A DNA stretch of 64,000 bases from Agrobacterium vitis (GTDB lineage: Bacteria; Pseudomonadota; Alphaproteobacteria; Rhizobiales; Rhizobiaceae): contig NZ_AP023272.1 in the NCBI RefSeq assembly GCF_013426735.1, forward strand, positions 2,648,501 through 2,712,500. Reading direction: 5' to 3'. The notes under the pieces are model-generated. The model saw nothing but the letters and a program-made list of their open reading frames with translations. It searched no databases and was not told the origin of the DNA. This document shows positions 17,922 through 27,006 of this stretch, in pieces (position 1 is the stretch's first letter; the number at the start of each line of letters is the position of its first letter). A program made the translations under genes and the position numbers.

Positions 17922-18959
17922 ATGGCATTCCACCCCTCCGTTCTAGACGCCATCGGCAACACGCCGCTGATCCGGCTGAAAGCCGCTTCGCAGGCAACCG
18001 GCTGCACCATTCTGGGCAAGGCCGAGTTTCTCAATCCCGGCCAGTCCGTCAAGGACCGTGCCGCGCTCTACATTATCCGCGATGCCGAACGGCGCGGATT
18101 GCTGCGGCCTGGAGGCGTCATCGTCGAGGGCACGGCCGGTAATACCGGTATCGGCCTGACCCTGGTCGCCAAGGCGCTTGGCTACCGCACCGTGATCGTC
18201 ATTCCGGAAACCCAGAGCCAGGAAAAGAAGGACGCATTGCGGCTGCTGGGTGCTGAACTGGTCGAGGTTCCCGCCGTTCCCTACAAAAACCCGAATAATT
18301 ATGTGAAGCTTTCCGGACGGCTTGCGGCCCAGCTGGCGAAAACCGAACCGAACGGCGCGATCTGGGCCAATCAGTTTGACAATACCGCCAATCGCGACGC
18401 TCATATCGAGACAACAGCCCGGGAGATATTTGAGGATACCGGTGGTGCTGTTGATGGTTTCATCTGCGCGGTTGGCTCCGGTGGCACACTGGCCGGCACG
18501 GGGATCGGACTGCGAAACCTGAAGCCTGGCGTCAAAATCGGCCTTGCCGATCCCGAAGGAGCCGCGCTCTATGAATTCTACCGGAATGGCGAATTGAAAT
18601 CCTCTGGTTCCTCAATCAGCGAAGGCATTGGCCAAGGCCGGATTACCGCCAATCTGGAAGGATTTACGCCTGATTTCTCTTACCTCATCCCCGACAGCGA
18701 AGCCCTACCGATCATTTTCGATCTGGTCGAACAGGAAGGCCTTTGCCTCGGCGGCTCGTCCGGCATCAATATCGCTGGCGCCGTCCGGCTGGCGCGCGAG
18801 CTGGGGCCGGGTCATACCATCGTGACCATCCTGTGCGATTATGGCAATCGCTACCAGTCGAAGCTCTATAATCCGGCCTTCCTCAAGGAAAAGGGCCTGC
18901 CACAGCCCACATGGCTGGGCGGCAAACCTGACATTTCCATTCCCTTCGAACCTGTCTGA
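17922..18959 (+). CDS. cysK: Cysteine synthase A (O-acetylserine sulfhydrylase)
   Basis: 345 residues of the PLP fold-type II family. The PLP lysine is K44 in GQSVKDRAAL, the substrate loop is EGTAGNTGIG, and the phosphate-binding loop is VGSGGTLAGTG. It makes cysteine from O-acetylserine and sulfide. It is somewhat longer than E. coli CysK (about 320), mainly at the C-terminus. Five bases after its stop the alanyl-tRNA editing gene begins, and the sulfurtransferase fusion follows, suggesting one sulfur/translation-quality transcript. Confidence 0.9.
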   Translation: MAFHPSVLDAIGNTPLIRLKAASQATGCTILGKAEFLNPGQSVKDRAALYIIRDAERRGLLRPGGVIVEGTAGNTGIGLTLVAKALGYRTVIVIPETQSQEKKDALRLLGAELVEVPAVPYKNPNNYVKLSGRLAAQLAKTEPNGAIWANQFDNTANRDAHIETTAREIFEDTGGAVDGFICAVGSGGTLAGTGIGLRNLKPGVKIGLADPEGAALYEFYRNGELKSSGSSISEGIGQGRITANLEGFTPDFSYLIPDSEALPIIFDLVEQEGLCLGGSSGINIAGAVRLARELGPGHTIVTILCDYGNRYQSKLYNPAFLKEKGLPQPTWLGGKPDISIPFEPV

Positions 18960-18964
18960 GCCCC

Positions 18965-19702
18965 ATGCCAACATTGCCTCTGTTTCGTGACGACTTTTAC
19001 CTTTCGACGGCAGAGGCAGTGGTGACAGCCGTGCATGACGACAGCTCAATCGAGCTTGACCAGACCTGCTTTTACGCCACATCCGGCGGCCAGCCAGGCG
19101 ATACGGGCTTTCTTGAACGCGCCGATGGCTCGACCATCCAGCTCGGGGCAACCCGCCACGGGGCAGACAAGAGCATCATTCTGCATCAGCCGCTGGAGGG
19201 CCAGCCAAGTCCTGACCTTGGCGAAAAACTGGTCCTGCATGTGGACTGGCCACGTCGTTATAAGCTGATGCGGATGCATACCGCCTGCCATCTGCTGTCG
19301 GTGGTCTGCCCGTTTCCCATTACCGGTGCTGCGGTCGGCGAGGATGAAAGCCGGGTGGATTTCGACATGAGCGACGCCATCGACCGCGAAACGGTGACGG
19401 CGGATCTGATGCGGTTGGTGGAGCAAAACCATCCGGTTTACCTGGAATGGATCACCGACGCGCAACTGGCAGCCAATCCGGATATCGTCAAATCCAAGAA
19501 TGTGCGCCCACCGATGGGTTTGGGTCGCGTTAGCCTTGTTTGCATCGGAGAGAATTCATCCGTTGACAGCCAGCCCTGCGGCGGCACACATGTTTCCGAG
19601 ACCCAGGAGGTCGGTGCGATTCACATCGCCAAGATCGAGAAAAAGGGCAAGGAGAACCGGCGCTTCCGTATTCGCTTCGGTACGCTGGAACCCTCTGCCT
19701 GA
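18965..19702 (+). CDS. Alanyl-tRNA editing protein (AlaX-type)
   Basis: 245 residues resembling the free-standing editing domain of alanyl-tRNA synthetase, which removes serine or glycine wrongly attached to tRNA-Ala. The zinc ligands are complete: H105 and H109 in HTACHLL, C205 and H209 in QPCGGTH. The length fits AlaX with the short N-terminal beta-barrel part. It begins 5 bases after cysK and ends 17 bases before the sulfurtransferase start. The pairing with cysteine synthesis is curious but often seen in Rhizobiaceae, to my recollection. Confidence 0.88.
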   Translation: MPTLPLFRDDFYLSTAEAVVTAVHDDSSIELDQTCFYATSGGQPGDTGFLERADGSTIQLGATRHGADKSIILHQPLEGQPSPDLGEKLVLHVDWPRRYKLMRMHTACHLLSVVCPFPITGAAVGEDESRVDFDMSDAIDRETVTADLMRLVEQNHPVYLEWITDAQLAANPDIVKSKNVRPPMGLGRVSLVCIGENSSVDSQPCGGTHVSETQEVGAIHIAKIEKKGKENRRFRIRFGTLEPSA

Positions 19703-19719
19703 CAAGCATGGAGAGAAGC

Positions 19720-21153
19720 ATGTCTGCGGAGAAAAGCCGTTTCGTCGTATCGGCCGAGTGGGTACAGAAGCAATTGGGCGCACCTCAATTCAAGGTCGTC
19801 GATGCATCGGTGTATTTGCCAGTTCACAACCGTAATGCGGCAGACGAATATGCCAGCGGCCACATTCCTGGCGCTGTGTTTTTCGATCAAGACCAAATCG
19901 CAGATCATTCCACCTCTTTGCCCCACACCTTGCCCTCACCAGAGAGATTTTCCGAGGCTGTTGGCAAGCTCGGCATTGCCGACACCGACACTATTGTTGT
20001 CTATGACGGACCCGGAGTTTATTCCGCACCGCGCGTCTGGTGGATGCTGCGTGTGATGGGTGCGCGCGATGTGTTTGTTCTCGATGGTGGTCTGGATGGC
20101 TGGAAGCAGCAGGGCCTGCCTTTGGAAACCGACTTACCCGAGCCTGCACCCGCAACATTCAATGCAACATTCAACGAAGCCCAGGTAACATCCTTCGCCG
20201 AGATGCGCACAATTGTCGATGATGGCTTGAAGCAGGTGGCAGACGCTCGCCCCGCAGGACGCTTCACCGGTCAGGATGCCGAACCAAGGGCCGGCATGCG
20301 CTCTGGCCATATGCCGGGGGCACGGTCTGTGCCTGCCTCGATTTTGAGCGAGAATGGGCGGTTAAAAGATCTCTCCGCGCTACGGGAGATTTTCACCGAA
20401 GCGGGCATCGACCTGACCCGCCCCGTTGTTACCAGCTGCGGCTCAGGCGTTACGGCTGCGGTGGTCACCCTAGCGCTACAATCGCTCGGCCATCATGACA
20501 ATACGCTCTATGACGGCTCCTGGTCAGAATGGGGCTCTCGCAAGGACACTCCGGTGGTAACCGGACCACCAGATGCGATTGAAGGCGAGTTACCCGTGCT
20601 TCTAACCGCCCATGTTACCAAGCTGGAAATGAGCGCGCCCCCGAAATCCAGCTTGCCAGTGCCGATCAATATCCAGACGGCAATCATCCGTGCCACTGAA
20701 ATGCCCCTACCCTATTACCGCTTCCTCTATCGGCAGGTCGGCTCCCGCTGGCACTGGTACAAGCGTCTGCAGATGAGCGATGCCGAGCTGAAGGCGACCA
20801 TCCATAGCCCGGATGTGTCAATCTGTGTGCTTTACGTCAATGGCGCCCCAGCGGGCTTCTTTGAGCTGACCCAGCAACAGGACAATACGGTCGAGCTGTC
20901 CTATTTCGGCCTGTTCGAACATGCACTAGGACTTGGAATCGGCAAATGGTTCCTGCTTCAGGCCCTTTATGCCGCCTGGTCGACCGCACCAACCAAAATC
21001 TCGGTGATGACAAATACACTCGACCATCCCCGCGCCCTGCAACTCTACCAGCAATTCGGCTTTTCACCGGTTGAAACGTGGAACGAGTTGGTGGAGCCAC
21101 CCTCGGAATCCAGTTTGCTGGACATTTTAAAGCGGGATTACAACATTCAGTGA
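19720..21153 (+). CDS. sseA: 3-mercaptopyruvate sulfurtransferase (rhodanese) fused to a GNAT acetyltransferase
   Basis: 477 residues from the ATG at 19720, chosen because GGAG lies six bases upstream; an ATG at 19708 lacks a site. Residues 1 to about 280 carry two rhodanese domains. The first is the inactive one, and the second holds the SseA-type loop CGSGVTA with catalytic Cys240. Without a stop the frame continues into a complete GNAT domain (about residues 310-470; GLGIGKWFLLQAL is the acetyl-CoA loop). The linker contains an in-frame ATG at 20629, which could start a separate acetyltransferase. The two parts are usually separate proteins. Confidence 0.87.
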   Translation: MSAEKSRFVVSAEWVQKQLGAPQFKVVDASVYLPVHNRNAADEYASGHIPGAVFFDQDQIADHSTSLPHTLPSPERFSEAVGKLGIADTDTIVVYDGPGVYSAPRVWWMLRVMGARDVFVLDGGLDGWKQQGLPLETDLPEPAPATFNATFNEAQVTSFAEMRTIVDDGLKQVADARPAGRFTGQDAEPRAGMRSGHMPGARSVPASILSENGRLKDLSALREIFTEAGIDLTRPVVTSCGSGVTAAVVTLALQSLGHHDNTLYDGSWSEWGSRKDTPVVTGPPDAIEGELPVLLTAHVTKLEMSAPPKSSLPVPINIQTAIIRATEMPLPYYRFLYRQVGSRWHWYKRLQMSDAELKATIHSPDVSICVLYVNGAPAGFFELTQQQDNTVELSYFGLFEHALGLGIGKWFLLQALYAAWSTAPTKISVMTNTLDHPRALQLYQQFGFSPVETWNELVEPPSESSLLDILKRDYNIQ

Positions 21154-21182
21154 TCAGCTGTGACGCCGGTCAATTCGTCTTC

Positions 21183-21217
21183 AAGCCTGTCAGGTTTAGA
21201 TTGAACCCGACAGGCTT
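21183..21217. terminator. Hairpin between convergent genes (bidirectional terminator)
   Basis: AAGCCTGTC (21183-21191) pairs with GACAGGCTT (21209-21217). One mismatch follows, which is a G-U pair on the minus strand, then GGTT pairs with AACC. It lies 30 bases past the sulfurtransferase fusion and serves the opposite gene as well. The T tracts are short. Confidence 0.6.
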
Positions 21218-21365
21218 TATGCCGATTCCGAAGACCGACATACAAGGCTCGAAAAACACGCCGCGCCCTTGCTCCAGCCCTAACTTAAATGTGGAATACT
21301 TTCTGCCTCCAATATCTCTCGCGAAACCCAGGCAGGGATTCCGCGTAAATCGCGACGCATCCGGA

Positions 21366-21878
21366 TCAGATATCATTTGCGAATGCATTCAGCTCGTCTA
21401 AGCTGCTGAGCTGCACCAGCGGTTTGCCTTGGAGTTTAGCCTCAGCGCAAAGCTCTCGAATTGTCGGCATCCATCCCTGATCGACATCCCAAATCGTACG
21501 GAAAAGCTCTCGCGTGGGTGGCATAGCAGAAAAACCGCCTGGGGCATGTTCGAGTTTCCCAGCCATCCATGCCATCTGCCGTTCTGCCGCAAGCCAGAAA
21601 TGCATCCATAACGCCATGTCGATGAGGATGATTTCCGTTGCCCGCGCAACGCGGGACGGGATCGAGTCCAGGCTGCCTAGCCCGTCGATCACCCAGGCAT
21701 CTTCAGAAATAATTTTCTCATGCTTGAGTGCATAGACGTCAGGCGGGGTTAGAATCCAACCTTCTTGCCAAAGAAAGCGGTCGATTTCGACATGCGGTAA
21801 ACCTCGCTTCTCGCCAAGCTTGCGAGCGAGAGTAGATTTTCCACCACCAGCGTTACCGAGAATGACGATCCGCGACAT
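21366..21878 (-). CDS. Small P-loop NTPase/kinase (FlaR/adenylate-kinase-like)
   Basis: 170 residues. Walker A is GNAGGGKSTLARKL at residues 8-21, followed by VEIDRFLWQEGW, a pattern shared with proteins labelled DNA topology modulation protein FlaR and with shikimate- or adenylate-kinase-like enzymes. The middle has two Trp-rich helices and no separate LID domain. The phosphoryl acceptor is unknown. It is transcribed alone, convergent with the sulfurtransferase gene. Confidence 0.75.
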   Translation of the reverse strand: MSRIVILGNAGGGKSTLARKLGEKRGLPHVEIDRFLWQEGWILTPPDVYALKHEKIISEDAWVIDGLGSLDSIPSRVARATEIILIDMALWMHFWLAAERQMAWMAGKLEHAPGGFSAMPPTRELFRTIWDVDQGWMPTIRELCAEAKLQGKPLVQLSSLDELNAFANDI

Positions 21879-22123
21879 CGGCTATTGGCCTGAAATTTCC
21901 CAATTAAAACGACAGACTTGAACTGAATTTTCTAACGTTGCAAAACAAATGCCTCACAACAGGTGAGTGCGCAGAATGTTTCGCGAAGATATCTCCAGCA
22001 AGACAAACCGCCCGACACACGCACCGCAAGGCGACTCGGCACCAGTATCCACTTGGATGCCACATTTCGGTTAGGGGCTGACGTCCTTAATGGCTTATTT
22101 TTTTATAAAACCATAAAACGCAT

Positions 22124-22158
22124 AATACGAAGAGTCATTAAAAATGACTCTTCGTATT
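22124..22158. terminator. 16-bp perfect hairpin in an AT-rich intergenic island
   Basis: Arms 22124-22139 and 22143-22158 are exact complements with the three-base loop AAA, and CCTTTTGC follows on the plus strand. It sits in the 397-base gap 21879-22275, which is AT-rich compared with its surroundings and has no gene I can support. It could be the 3' end of a small RNA running on the plus strand, or a stray terminator. Confidence 0.55.
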
Positions 22159-22211
22159 CCTTTTGCAAATAACACAAGTCTCCGATGCATTGGAGATATT
22201 TACAATCTCTT

Positions 22212-22243
22212 CAAGGCGAACAGGCGTTAGCATATTCGCCTTG
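22212..22243. terminator. Hairpin downstream of the nucleoside permease gene
   Basis: CAAGGCGAA (22212-22220) pairs exactly with TTCGCCTTG (22235-22243) over a 14-base loop, 33 bases past the minus-strand stop at 22276. No T run, so termination is uncertain. Confidence 0.35.
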
Positions 22244-22275
22244 GTATAGGGCACTCACGACACTCGCTGTATGGT

Positions 22276-23334
22276 CTATTTCCAACCCTCCCCTTCCTTC
22301 CACGTTTTCCAGTCCGCGATAACAGCATCGGCGAACAGACTCCCCACCCTATAAGCATTTGTGACTGATGGCATGAAGCCGCCGGACTTCGACGTCAGCG
22401 ATTCGATCGCAGTGCGGCCAAACGGCTCACGGTCAAAATTGGAAGCCGTGCGCAACACCAGAATACGGTTGAAATCGAGGCGCCTGGCCTCCGACGCCCG
22501 CTTCAAAGCTGTCAGCGTCGCATTATCCTCCATCTGGGTGGTGCAGTAATGGGCTTTCCCATCGGTGACCAATGCCGCAAACCGTTCCGTGGCTTCAGCA
22601 TCCTTTACCCCATGCCAGTAGGTATCGCCTGAGACCGTGTCGCAAATCTTCACAGACGGGGCAGCCTTGGCTGCCGGCGCGGCATAGGCGGCGCGATAAG
22701 TCTTGGCGGCATCGCTGTCCATCAGTTCGACGGAGCCAGTCAGCGCCATGGCCTTTTGGACCAGCGCCTCGTTCAGCGCGTAGACCTCCGTCCCCGCTGC
22801 CCAGGTTGGTTTGGCGGCCGGACTTGCCGCACCCAGCGGCACCTGCCCGTCCGGCCAATCCTTCTCGATCTGGCGGGCATCGATATCATGCCGCAATCCG
22901 CCATCCACCACATATCTGGCCCAGAGCGCAGATCCCAGAGTTCCTTCCTTCGGATTGACGCCCGCAATGCCTGCAATCAACACATAGGTGTTGCGAAGGT
23001 CAAACCGACGATCGAACGCCACCGCCATGGTCGAACTCGCCGCATTGGCATAGCCCATTGCAGTGGTCATCACGCAGAGGCCCTGACGATCGCAAGCGAC
23101 CTCAGGATATTCCTTGGAAAGGCCTGGCACTTTAACTTTTGTCGTCAGCTTGCGCCCCGCCAGCCAAGGCTTGGTCTCTTCGCCAAACATGGTGATAACA
23201 AGAACTTTCGGAGCGATTGTTTTCACTCCCCGGCTGGAAGCAGAGGACGCGGCATGACTGGCAATGGCGCTGGACGCCACCGTCAAGGCCGTGACAATCA
23301 TCGCAGTGGCGAATGCAGGCAATCTTGGCATCAT
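22276..23334 (-). CDS. Purine nucleoside permease (NUP) family protein, exported
   Basis: 352 residues from ATG 23334 (MMPRLPAF), chosen because it gives a standard signal peptide (TAMIVTALTVASSAIASHA) with AAAGAG upstream; an ATG at 23370 would add 12 charged residues. The mature part has PKVLVITMFGEE near its start, VLIAGIAGVNP and a C-terminal GGFMPSVTNAYRVGSLFA, matching the NUP family described from yeast nucleoside transport. It resembles nucleoside phosphorylases in fold and has no membrane helices besides the signal, so the name permease may mislead; a periplasmic nucleoside-binding or -cleaving role is possible. Confidence 0.78.
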   Translation of the reverse strand: MMPRLPAFATAMIVTALTVASSAIASHAASSASSRGVKTIAPKVLVITMFGEETKPWLAGRKLTTKVKVPGLSKEYPEVACDRQGLCVMTTAMGYANAASSTMAVAFDRRFDLRNTYVLIAGIAGVNPKEGTLGSALWARYVVDGGLRHDIDARQIEKDWPDGQVPLGAASPAAKPTWAAGTEVYALNEALVQKAMALTGSVELMDSDAAKTYRAAYAAPAAKAAPSVKICDTVSGDTYWHGVKDAEATERFAALVTDGKAHYCTTQMEDNATLTALKRASEARRLDFNRILVLRTASNFDREPFGRTAIESLTSKSGGFMPSVTNAYRVGSLFADAVIADWKTWKEGEGWK

Positions 23335-23521
23335 AGGATAGATCTCTTTATCGAAATGCAATGGTACCATTGCAGGGAGGAGATCTCCTTCTTAGCCCGG
23401 ACAGAATTTCAGGTCAAAACCATAGGCCAAAGGCCTAATCAATCCTGCAGATTAACTGACATTCGAGCGACGCCTGAACATGACTCCTTCGAAAATTTTC
23501 CGGCTGCAAGCAAAGAAACAG

Positions 23522-23550
23522 AAAAAGGCCGGATGGTTTCCCATCCGGCC
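23522..23550 (-). terminator. Terminator of the S10-spc-alpha super-operon
   Basis: A 10-bp stem (23527-23536 with 23541-23550) has the loop GAAA on the transcribed minus strand, followed by TTTTTC. It starts 30 bases after the rplQ stop. Confidence 0.95.
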
Positions 23551-23580
23551 CTGAAAAAACGACTTAACGTCGCTTATGGC

Positions 23581-24006
23581 TTATGCAGCTTCAGCGGTTT
23601 CTGCTTCAGCAGCAACGCGAGCCTTATCAGCTGCACCCTTGGCATCGACATCGCGCTCAACGAACTCGATAACGGCCAGAGGAGCATTGTCGCCCTGACG
23701 GAAACCAGCCTTCATGATACGCAGGTAGCCGCCGTTACGGCTAGCGTAACGAGTAGCAATCGCATCGAACAGCTTGCGAACAGCATCCTGATCGCGGATC
23801 TGCGAAATGGCCTGACGACGAGCGTGCAGGTCACCGCGCTTGCCGAGCGTGACAAGCCGTTCTACGATCGGGCGAATTTCCTTCGCCTTTGGCAGGGTCG
23901 TGACAATCTGCTCATGGGTGATGAGCGAAGCCGCCATATTGGCAAACATTGCCTTACGGTGGCTGGCGGTACGGTTCAGCTTGCGGCCGGCTTTCTGATG
24001 GCGCAT
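23581..24006 (-). CDS. rplQ: 50S ribosomal protein L17
   Basis: 141 residues. It starts [20 protein letters not shown], the L17 N-terminus that binds 23S rRNA near the exit tunnel. The last ~20 residues are an Ala/Glu-rich tail (EAETAEAA) common in alphaproteobacteria. Last gene of the alpha operon, 119 bases after rpoA, and followed directly by the terminator. Confidence 0.97.
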   Translation of the reverse strand: MRHQKAGRKLNRTASHRKAMFANMAASLITHEQIVTTLPKAKEIRPIVERLVTLGKRGDLHARRQAISQIRDQDAVRKLFDAIATRYASRNGGYLRIMKAGFRQGDNAPLAVIEFVERDVDAKGAADKARVAAEAETAEAA

Positions 24007-24125
24007 GGCTATTCTCCTTCAATGCAGGTTCCCGCGCTTGTTGCGGCCCTGCCGTTTCCTGACACATACGGATCAAGATCCGCAGTTTGACTGGAAAGGC
24101 AGAGTTCAACCTGCCTTATCTAAGA

Positions 24126-25136
24126 TTAATATTGGTCTTCGTAACGCTTGGCGAGATCTTCAATGTTTTCCGGCGGCCAGGCAGGAACTTCCATACCCAG
24201 ATGCAGGCCCATGGAAGCCAGAACTTCCTTGATCTCGTTCAGCGACTTGCGACCAAAGTTCGGCGTGCGCAACATTTCGGCTTCGGTCTTCTGGATCAGA
24301 TCGCCAATATACACGATATTGTCGTTCTTCAGGCAGTTGGCCGAACGGACCGAAAGTTCGAGTTCGTCAACCTTCTTCAACAGCGCCGGATTGAAAGCCA
24401 GTTCGGTAACGGCTTCTTCTTCAGCTTCACGCTGAGGCTCATCGAAGTTGACGAAGACAGACAGTTGGTCCTGGAGAATACGAGCAGCGAAAGCCACCGC
24501 ATCTTCACCCGAAACAGACCCATCGGTCTCGATCGTCATGGTCAGCTTGTCGTAGTCAAGAACTTGGCCTTCGCGGGTGTTTTCCACCTTGTAGGACACT
24601 TTCTTGACCGGCGAATAAAGGCTATCGACCGGGATAAGCCCAATCGGAGCATCTTCTGCCCGGTTACGATCAGCCGGGACATAGCCCTTGCCGTTGTTGA
24701 CCGTGAATTCCATCCGGATTTCCGCGCCTTCATCCAGCGTGCAGATGACGTGGTGCGGATTGAGGATCTCGATATCGCCAACCGTCTGGATATCTCCAGC
24801 GGTCACGACGCCTGGACCCTGCTTGCGGACAACCATGCGCTTGGCATCGTCGCCGTCCATCTTGATGGCAATTTCCTTGATGTTCAAAACGATGTCGGTG
24901 ACATCTTCGCGAACACCCGGGATCGACGAGAATTCATGCAGAACACCGTCGATCTGGACAGCCGTCACGGCAGCACCGCGCAGCGACGACAGCAAAACGC
25001 GACGAAGCGCGTTGCCGAGCGTCAGACCGAAGCCCCGCTCAAGCGGTTCGGCAACCAGGGTTGCCTTGGTGCGACCGCTGGAGGAGAACTCAACCTTGTT
25101 CGGCTTGATCAGTTCCTGCCAATTCTTCTGAATCAT
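24126..25136 (-). CDS. rpoA: DNA-directed RNA polymerase subunit alpha
   Basis: 336 residues, the normal alphaproteobacterial length. Residues 1-235 are the assembly domain ([22 protein letters not shown]). After a short linker, the C-terminal domain (about 250-330, with [12 protein letters not shown] and [17 protein letters not shown]) contacts UP elements and activators. Scaffold subunit of RNA polymerase. Lies between rpsK and rplQ; note that rpsD, which precedes rpoA in gammaproteobacteria, is absent. Confidence 0.98.
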
Positions 25137-25235
25137 ATGTTTACCTTCCGTTCGTCGCCACTATTCAATCGTGACGACCGAGCATGAGAAGAACCGGGAC
25201 CGCATGTACGCATATCCCGGCCGGACGAAGAATGA

Positions 25236-25625
25236 TCAGACGCGGCGCTTCTTGCGAGGACGGCAGCCATTGTGCGGGATCGGGGTCACATCGCGGATCG
25301 AGGTGATCATGAAGCCCGCAGCCTGCAAAGCGCGCAGAGCCGACTCACGGCCAGAACCCGGACCGCAAACTTCGACTTCGAGCGACTTCATGCCGTGTTC
25401 CTGAGCCTTCTTGGCGCAATCTTCAGCAGCGATCTGAGCGGCAAACGGGGTCGACTTACGCGAACCCTTGAAGCCCTTGGCACCAGCAGACGACCAAGCA
25501 ATTGCATTGCCCTGCGCATCAGTGATGGTGATCATCGTGTTGTTGAATGTCGAGTTGACGTGCGCAACACCCGACGAAATATTTTTGCGCTCTCTACGGC
25601 GAACGCGTGTGGCTTCCTTGGCCAT
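25236..25625 (-). CDS. rpsK: 30S ribosomal protein S11
   Basis: 129 residues. Recognised by [39 protein letters not shown] and the C-terminal [18 protein letters not shown]. Lines the 30S platform near the mRNA exit. Second gene of the alpha operon. Confidence 0.98.
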   Translation of the reverse strand: MAKEATRVRRRERKNISSGVAHVNSTFNNTMITITDAQGNAIAWSSAGAKGFKGSRKSTPFAAQIAAEDCAKKAQEHGMKSLEVEVCGPGSGRESALRALQAAGFMITSIRDVTPIPHNGCRPRKKRRV

Positions 25626-25757
25626 TCAATTCCCTTTCATTGATCTCGACACCGCCGTAACACCAGCGGCTCCACCGGAAAGGACAACGTGCCCTTTCCA
25701 AAACTGCAACAAGGCCGGCACTGACGTGCCAGCCTCAAGCTCGCCATACAGCGAAAC

Positions 25758-26126
25758 TTACTTCTTCTTACCAGCAATAGCCTTTGCCGGACCCTTGCGA
25801 GTACGAGCATTGGTATGTGTACGCTGACCGCGAACAGGCAGACCGCGACGATGACGAAGACCGCGGTAGCAGCCCAGATCCATCAAACGCTTGATGTTCA
25901 TTGCGGTGTCGCGACGCAGGTCGCCTTCGACCTGGTAATCGCGGTCGATGGTTTCACGGATAGCCAGAACTTCAGCATCTGTCAGCTGATGAACGCGGCG
26001 GTCGGCTGAAAGGCCAACCTTTTCCATGATTTCCTGTGCGAACTTCGGACCAATCCCATGAATATAGGTCAGCGCGATAACTACGCGCTTTGCCGTTGGG
26101 ATGTTGACGCCAGCGATACGTGCCAC
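25758..26126 (-). CDS. rpsM: 30S ribosomal protein S13 (GTG start)
   Basis: 122 residues from a GTG at 26126: the protein then begins [18 protein letters not shown] exactly as S13 does, and AAGGAG stands 7 bases upstream. An ATG 36 bases further upstream would add an unrelated 12-residue tail. S13 sits in the 30S head and contacts P-site tRNA through its basic C-terminal tail ([12 protein letters not shown]). First gene of the alpha operon; the 229-base gap before it, to adk, shows only weak hairpins. Confidence 0.97.
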   Translation of the reverse strand: MARIAGVNIPTAKRVVIALTYIHGIGPKFAQEIMEKVGLSADRRVHQLTDAEVLAIRETIDRDYQVEGDLRRDTAMNIKRLMDLGCYRGLRHRRGLPVRGQRTHTNARTRKGPAKAIAGKKK

Positions 26127-26355
26127 GCCTATTCTCCTTGCGTTCCAGTTGCCATCCGGCAAGTGGTGTGTCGTTTGACAGCCGTGACAAGGCCGCCGAT
26201 TGATTTTTGGGTTCTCAACAAGTCAAAACGAACGAACCCGTCTTCCTCCGTAGGAAGAACGCGCCGACCGTTGATCTTTAGCGAGTTGGCGCGCTATCTA
26301 GCGGAATCAGTGACGAAAAGCAACCGTTCCGCTAAAGAATTTCATGGATATCCGG

Positions 26356-27006
26356 TCAGAGACCGGACAAGACCGTCTCGATTTCCGCCGTAACCTGGTC
26401 GATTTCGGCCATACCGTCGACAGAATGGAGCTTTCCCTTGGCGTAGTAATAGCCAATCAGAGGAGAAGTCTCCTTATAATAGGCCTGCAGACGGGTCTTT
26501 ACCGTATCGCGATTGTCATCGGGACGACGTTTGAAGTGAGTCGATCCGCATTTATCGCAAACCCCCTCCACCTTCGGCTTGAGATTTTCATCATGATAAC
26601 CCGTCCCGCAATTGGCACAGGTATAACGGCCAGCGATTCGATCCGCCAGGATTTCATCTTCGACCCTGATTTCAACCACAGCAGAAAGCTCAAGGCCCTT
26701 AACCGCAAGCATCTTTTCCGTAGCATCCGCCTGGATCAGCGTCCGCGGAAACCCATCGAGAATGAAGCCATTGCTGCAATCATCCTGATCGATGCGCTCG
26801 GATACAATCGCGATGACGATATCGTCCGAGACAAGCTTTCCGGCATCCATCACCGCCTTGGCGCGCTTACCGACCTCAGTCTGAGCCGACACAGCCGCCC
26901 GCAGCATATCCCCCGTCGATAGTTGCGGAATACCGTACTTGTCGACGATCCTCTGGGCCTGCGTGCCTTTACCCGCACCCGGAGGCCCCAATAGAATTAA
27001 CCTCAT
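26356..27006 (-). CDS. adk: Adenylate kinase, zinc-type LID
   Basis: 216 residues. Interconverts AMP + ATP with 2 ADP. The P-loop is GPPGAGKGTQA at residues 7-17, and the AMP-binding part holds STGDMLRAAV. The long-form LID carries four cysteines in CANCGTGY and CDKCG, which would bind structural zinc. The start overlaps the secY stop by four bases (ATGA), indicating translational coupling. Confidence 0.97.
   Translation of the reverse strand: MRLILLGPPGAGKGTQAQRIVDKYGIPQLSTGDMLRAAVSAQTEVGKRAKAVMDAGKLVSDDIVIAIVSERIDQDDCSNGFILDGFPRTLIQADATEKMLAVKGLELSAVVEIRVEDEILADRIAGRYTCANCGTGYHDENLKPKVEGVCDKCGSTHFKRRPDDNRDTVKTRLQAYYKETSPLIGYYYAKGKLHSVDGMAEIDQVTAEIETVLSGL

Noticed and set aside
21963-22172. 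A 69-codon open frame over the AT-rich gap
   Set aside because: No ribosome site, mixed composition, and it runs through the 16-bp hairpin; more likely non-coding.
23581-26126. Absence of rpsD and rpmJ from the alpha operon
   Set aside because: Considered as a possible deletion, but this gene order is normal in Alphaproteobacteria to my knowledge.
26260-26344. Hairpins between adk and rpsM (CGCGCC/GGCGCG and TAGCGGAA/TTCCGCTA)
   Set aside because: Arms of 6 and 8 bp with loops over 20 bases and no T run; too weak to call.
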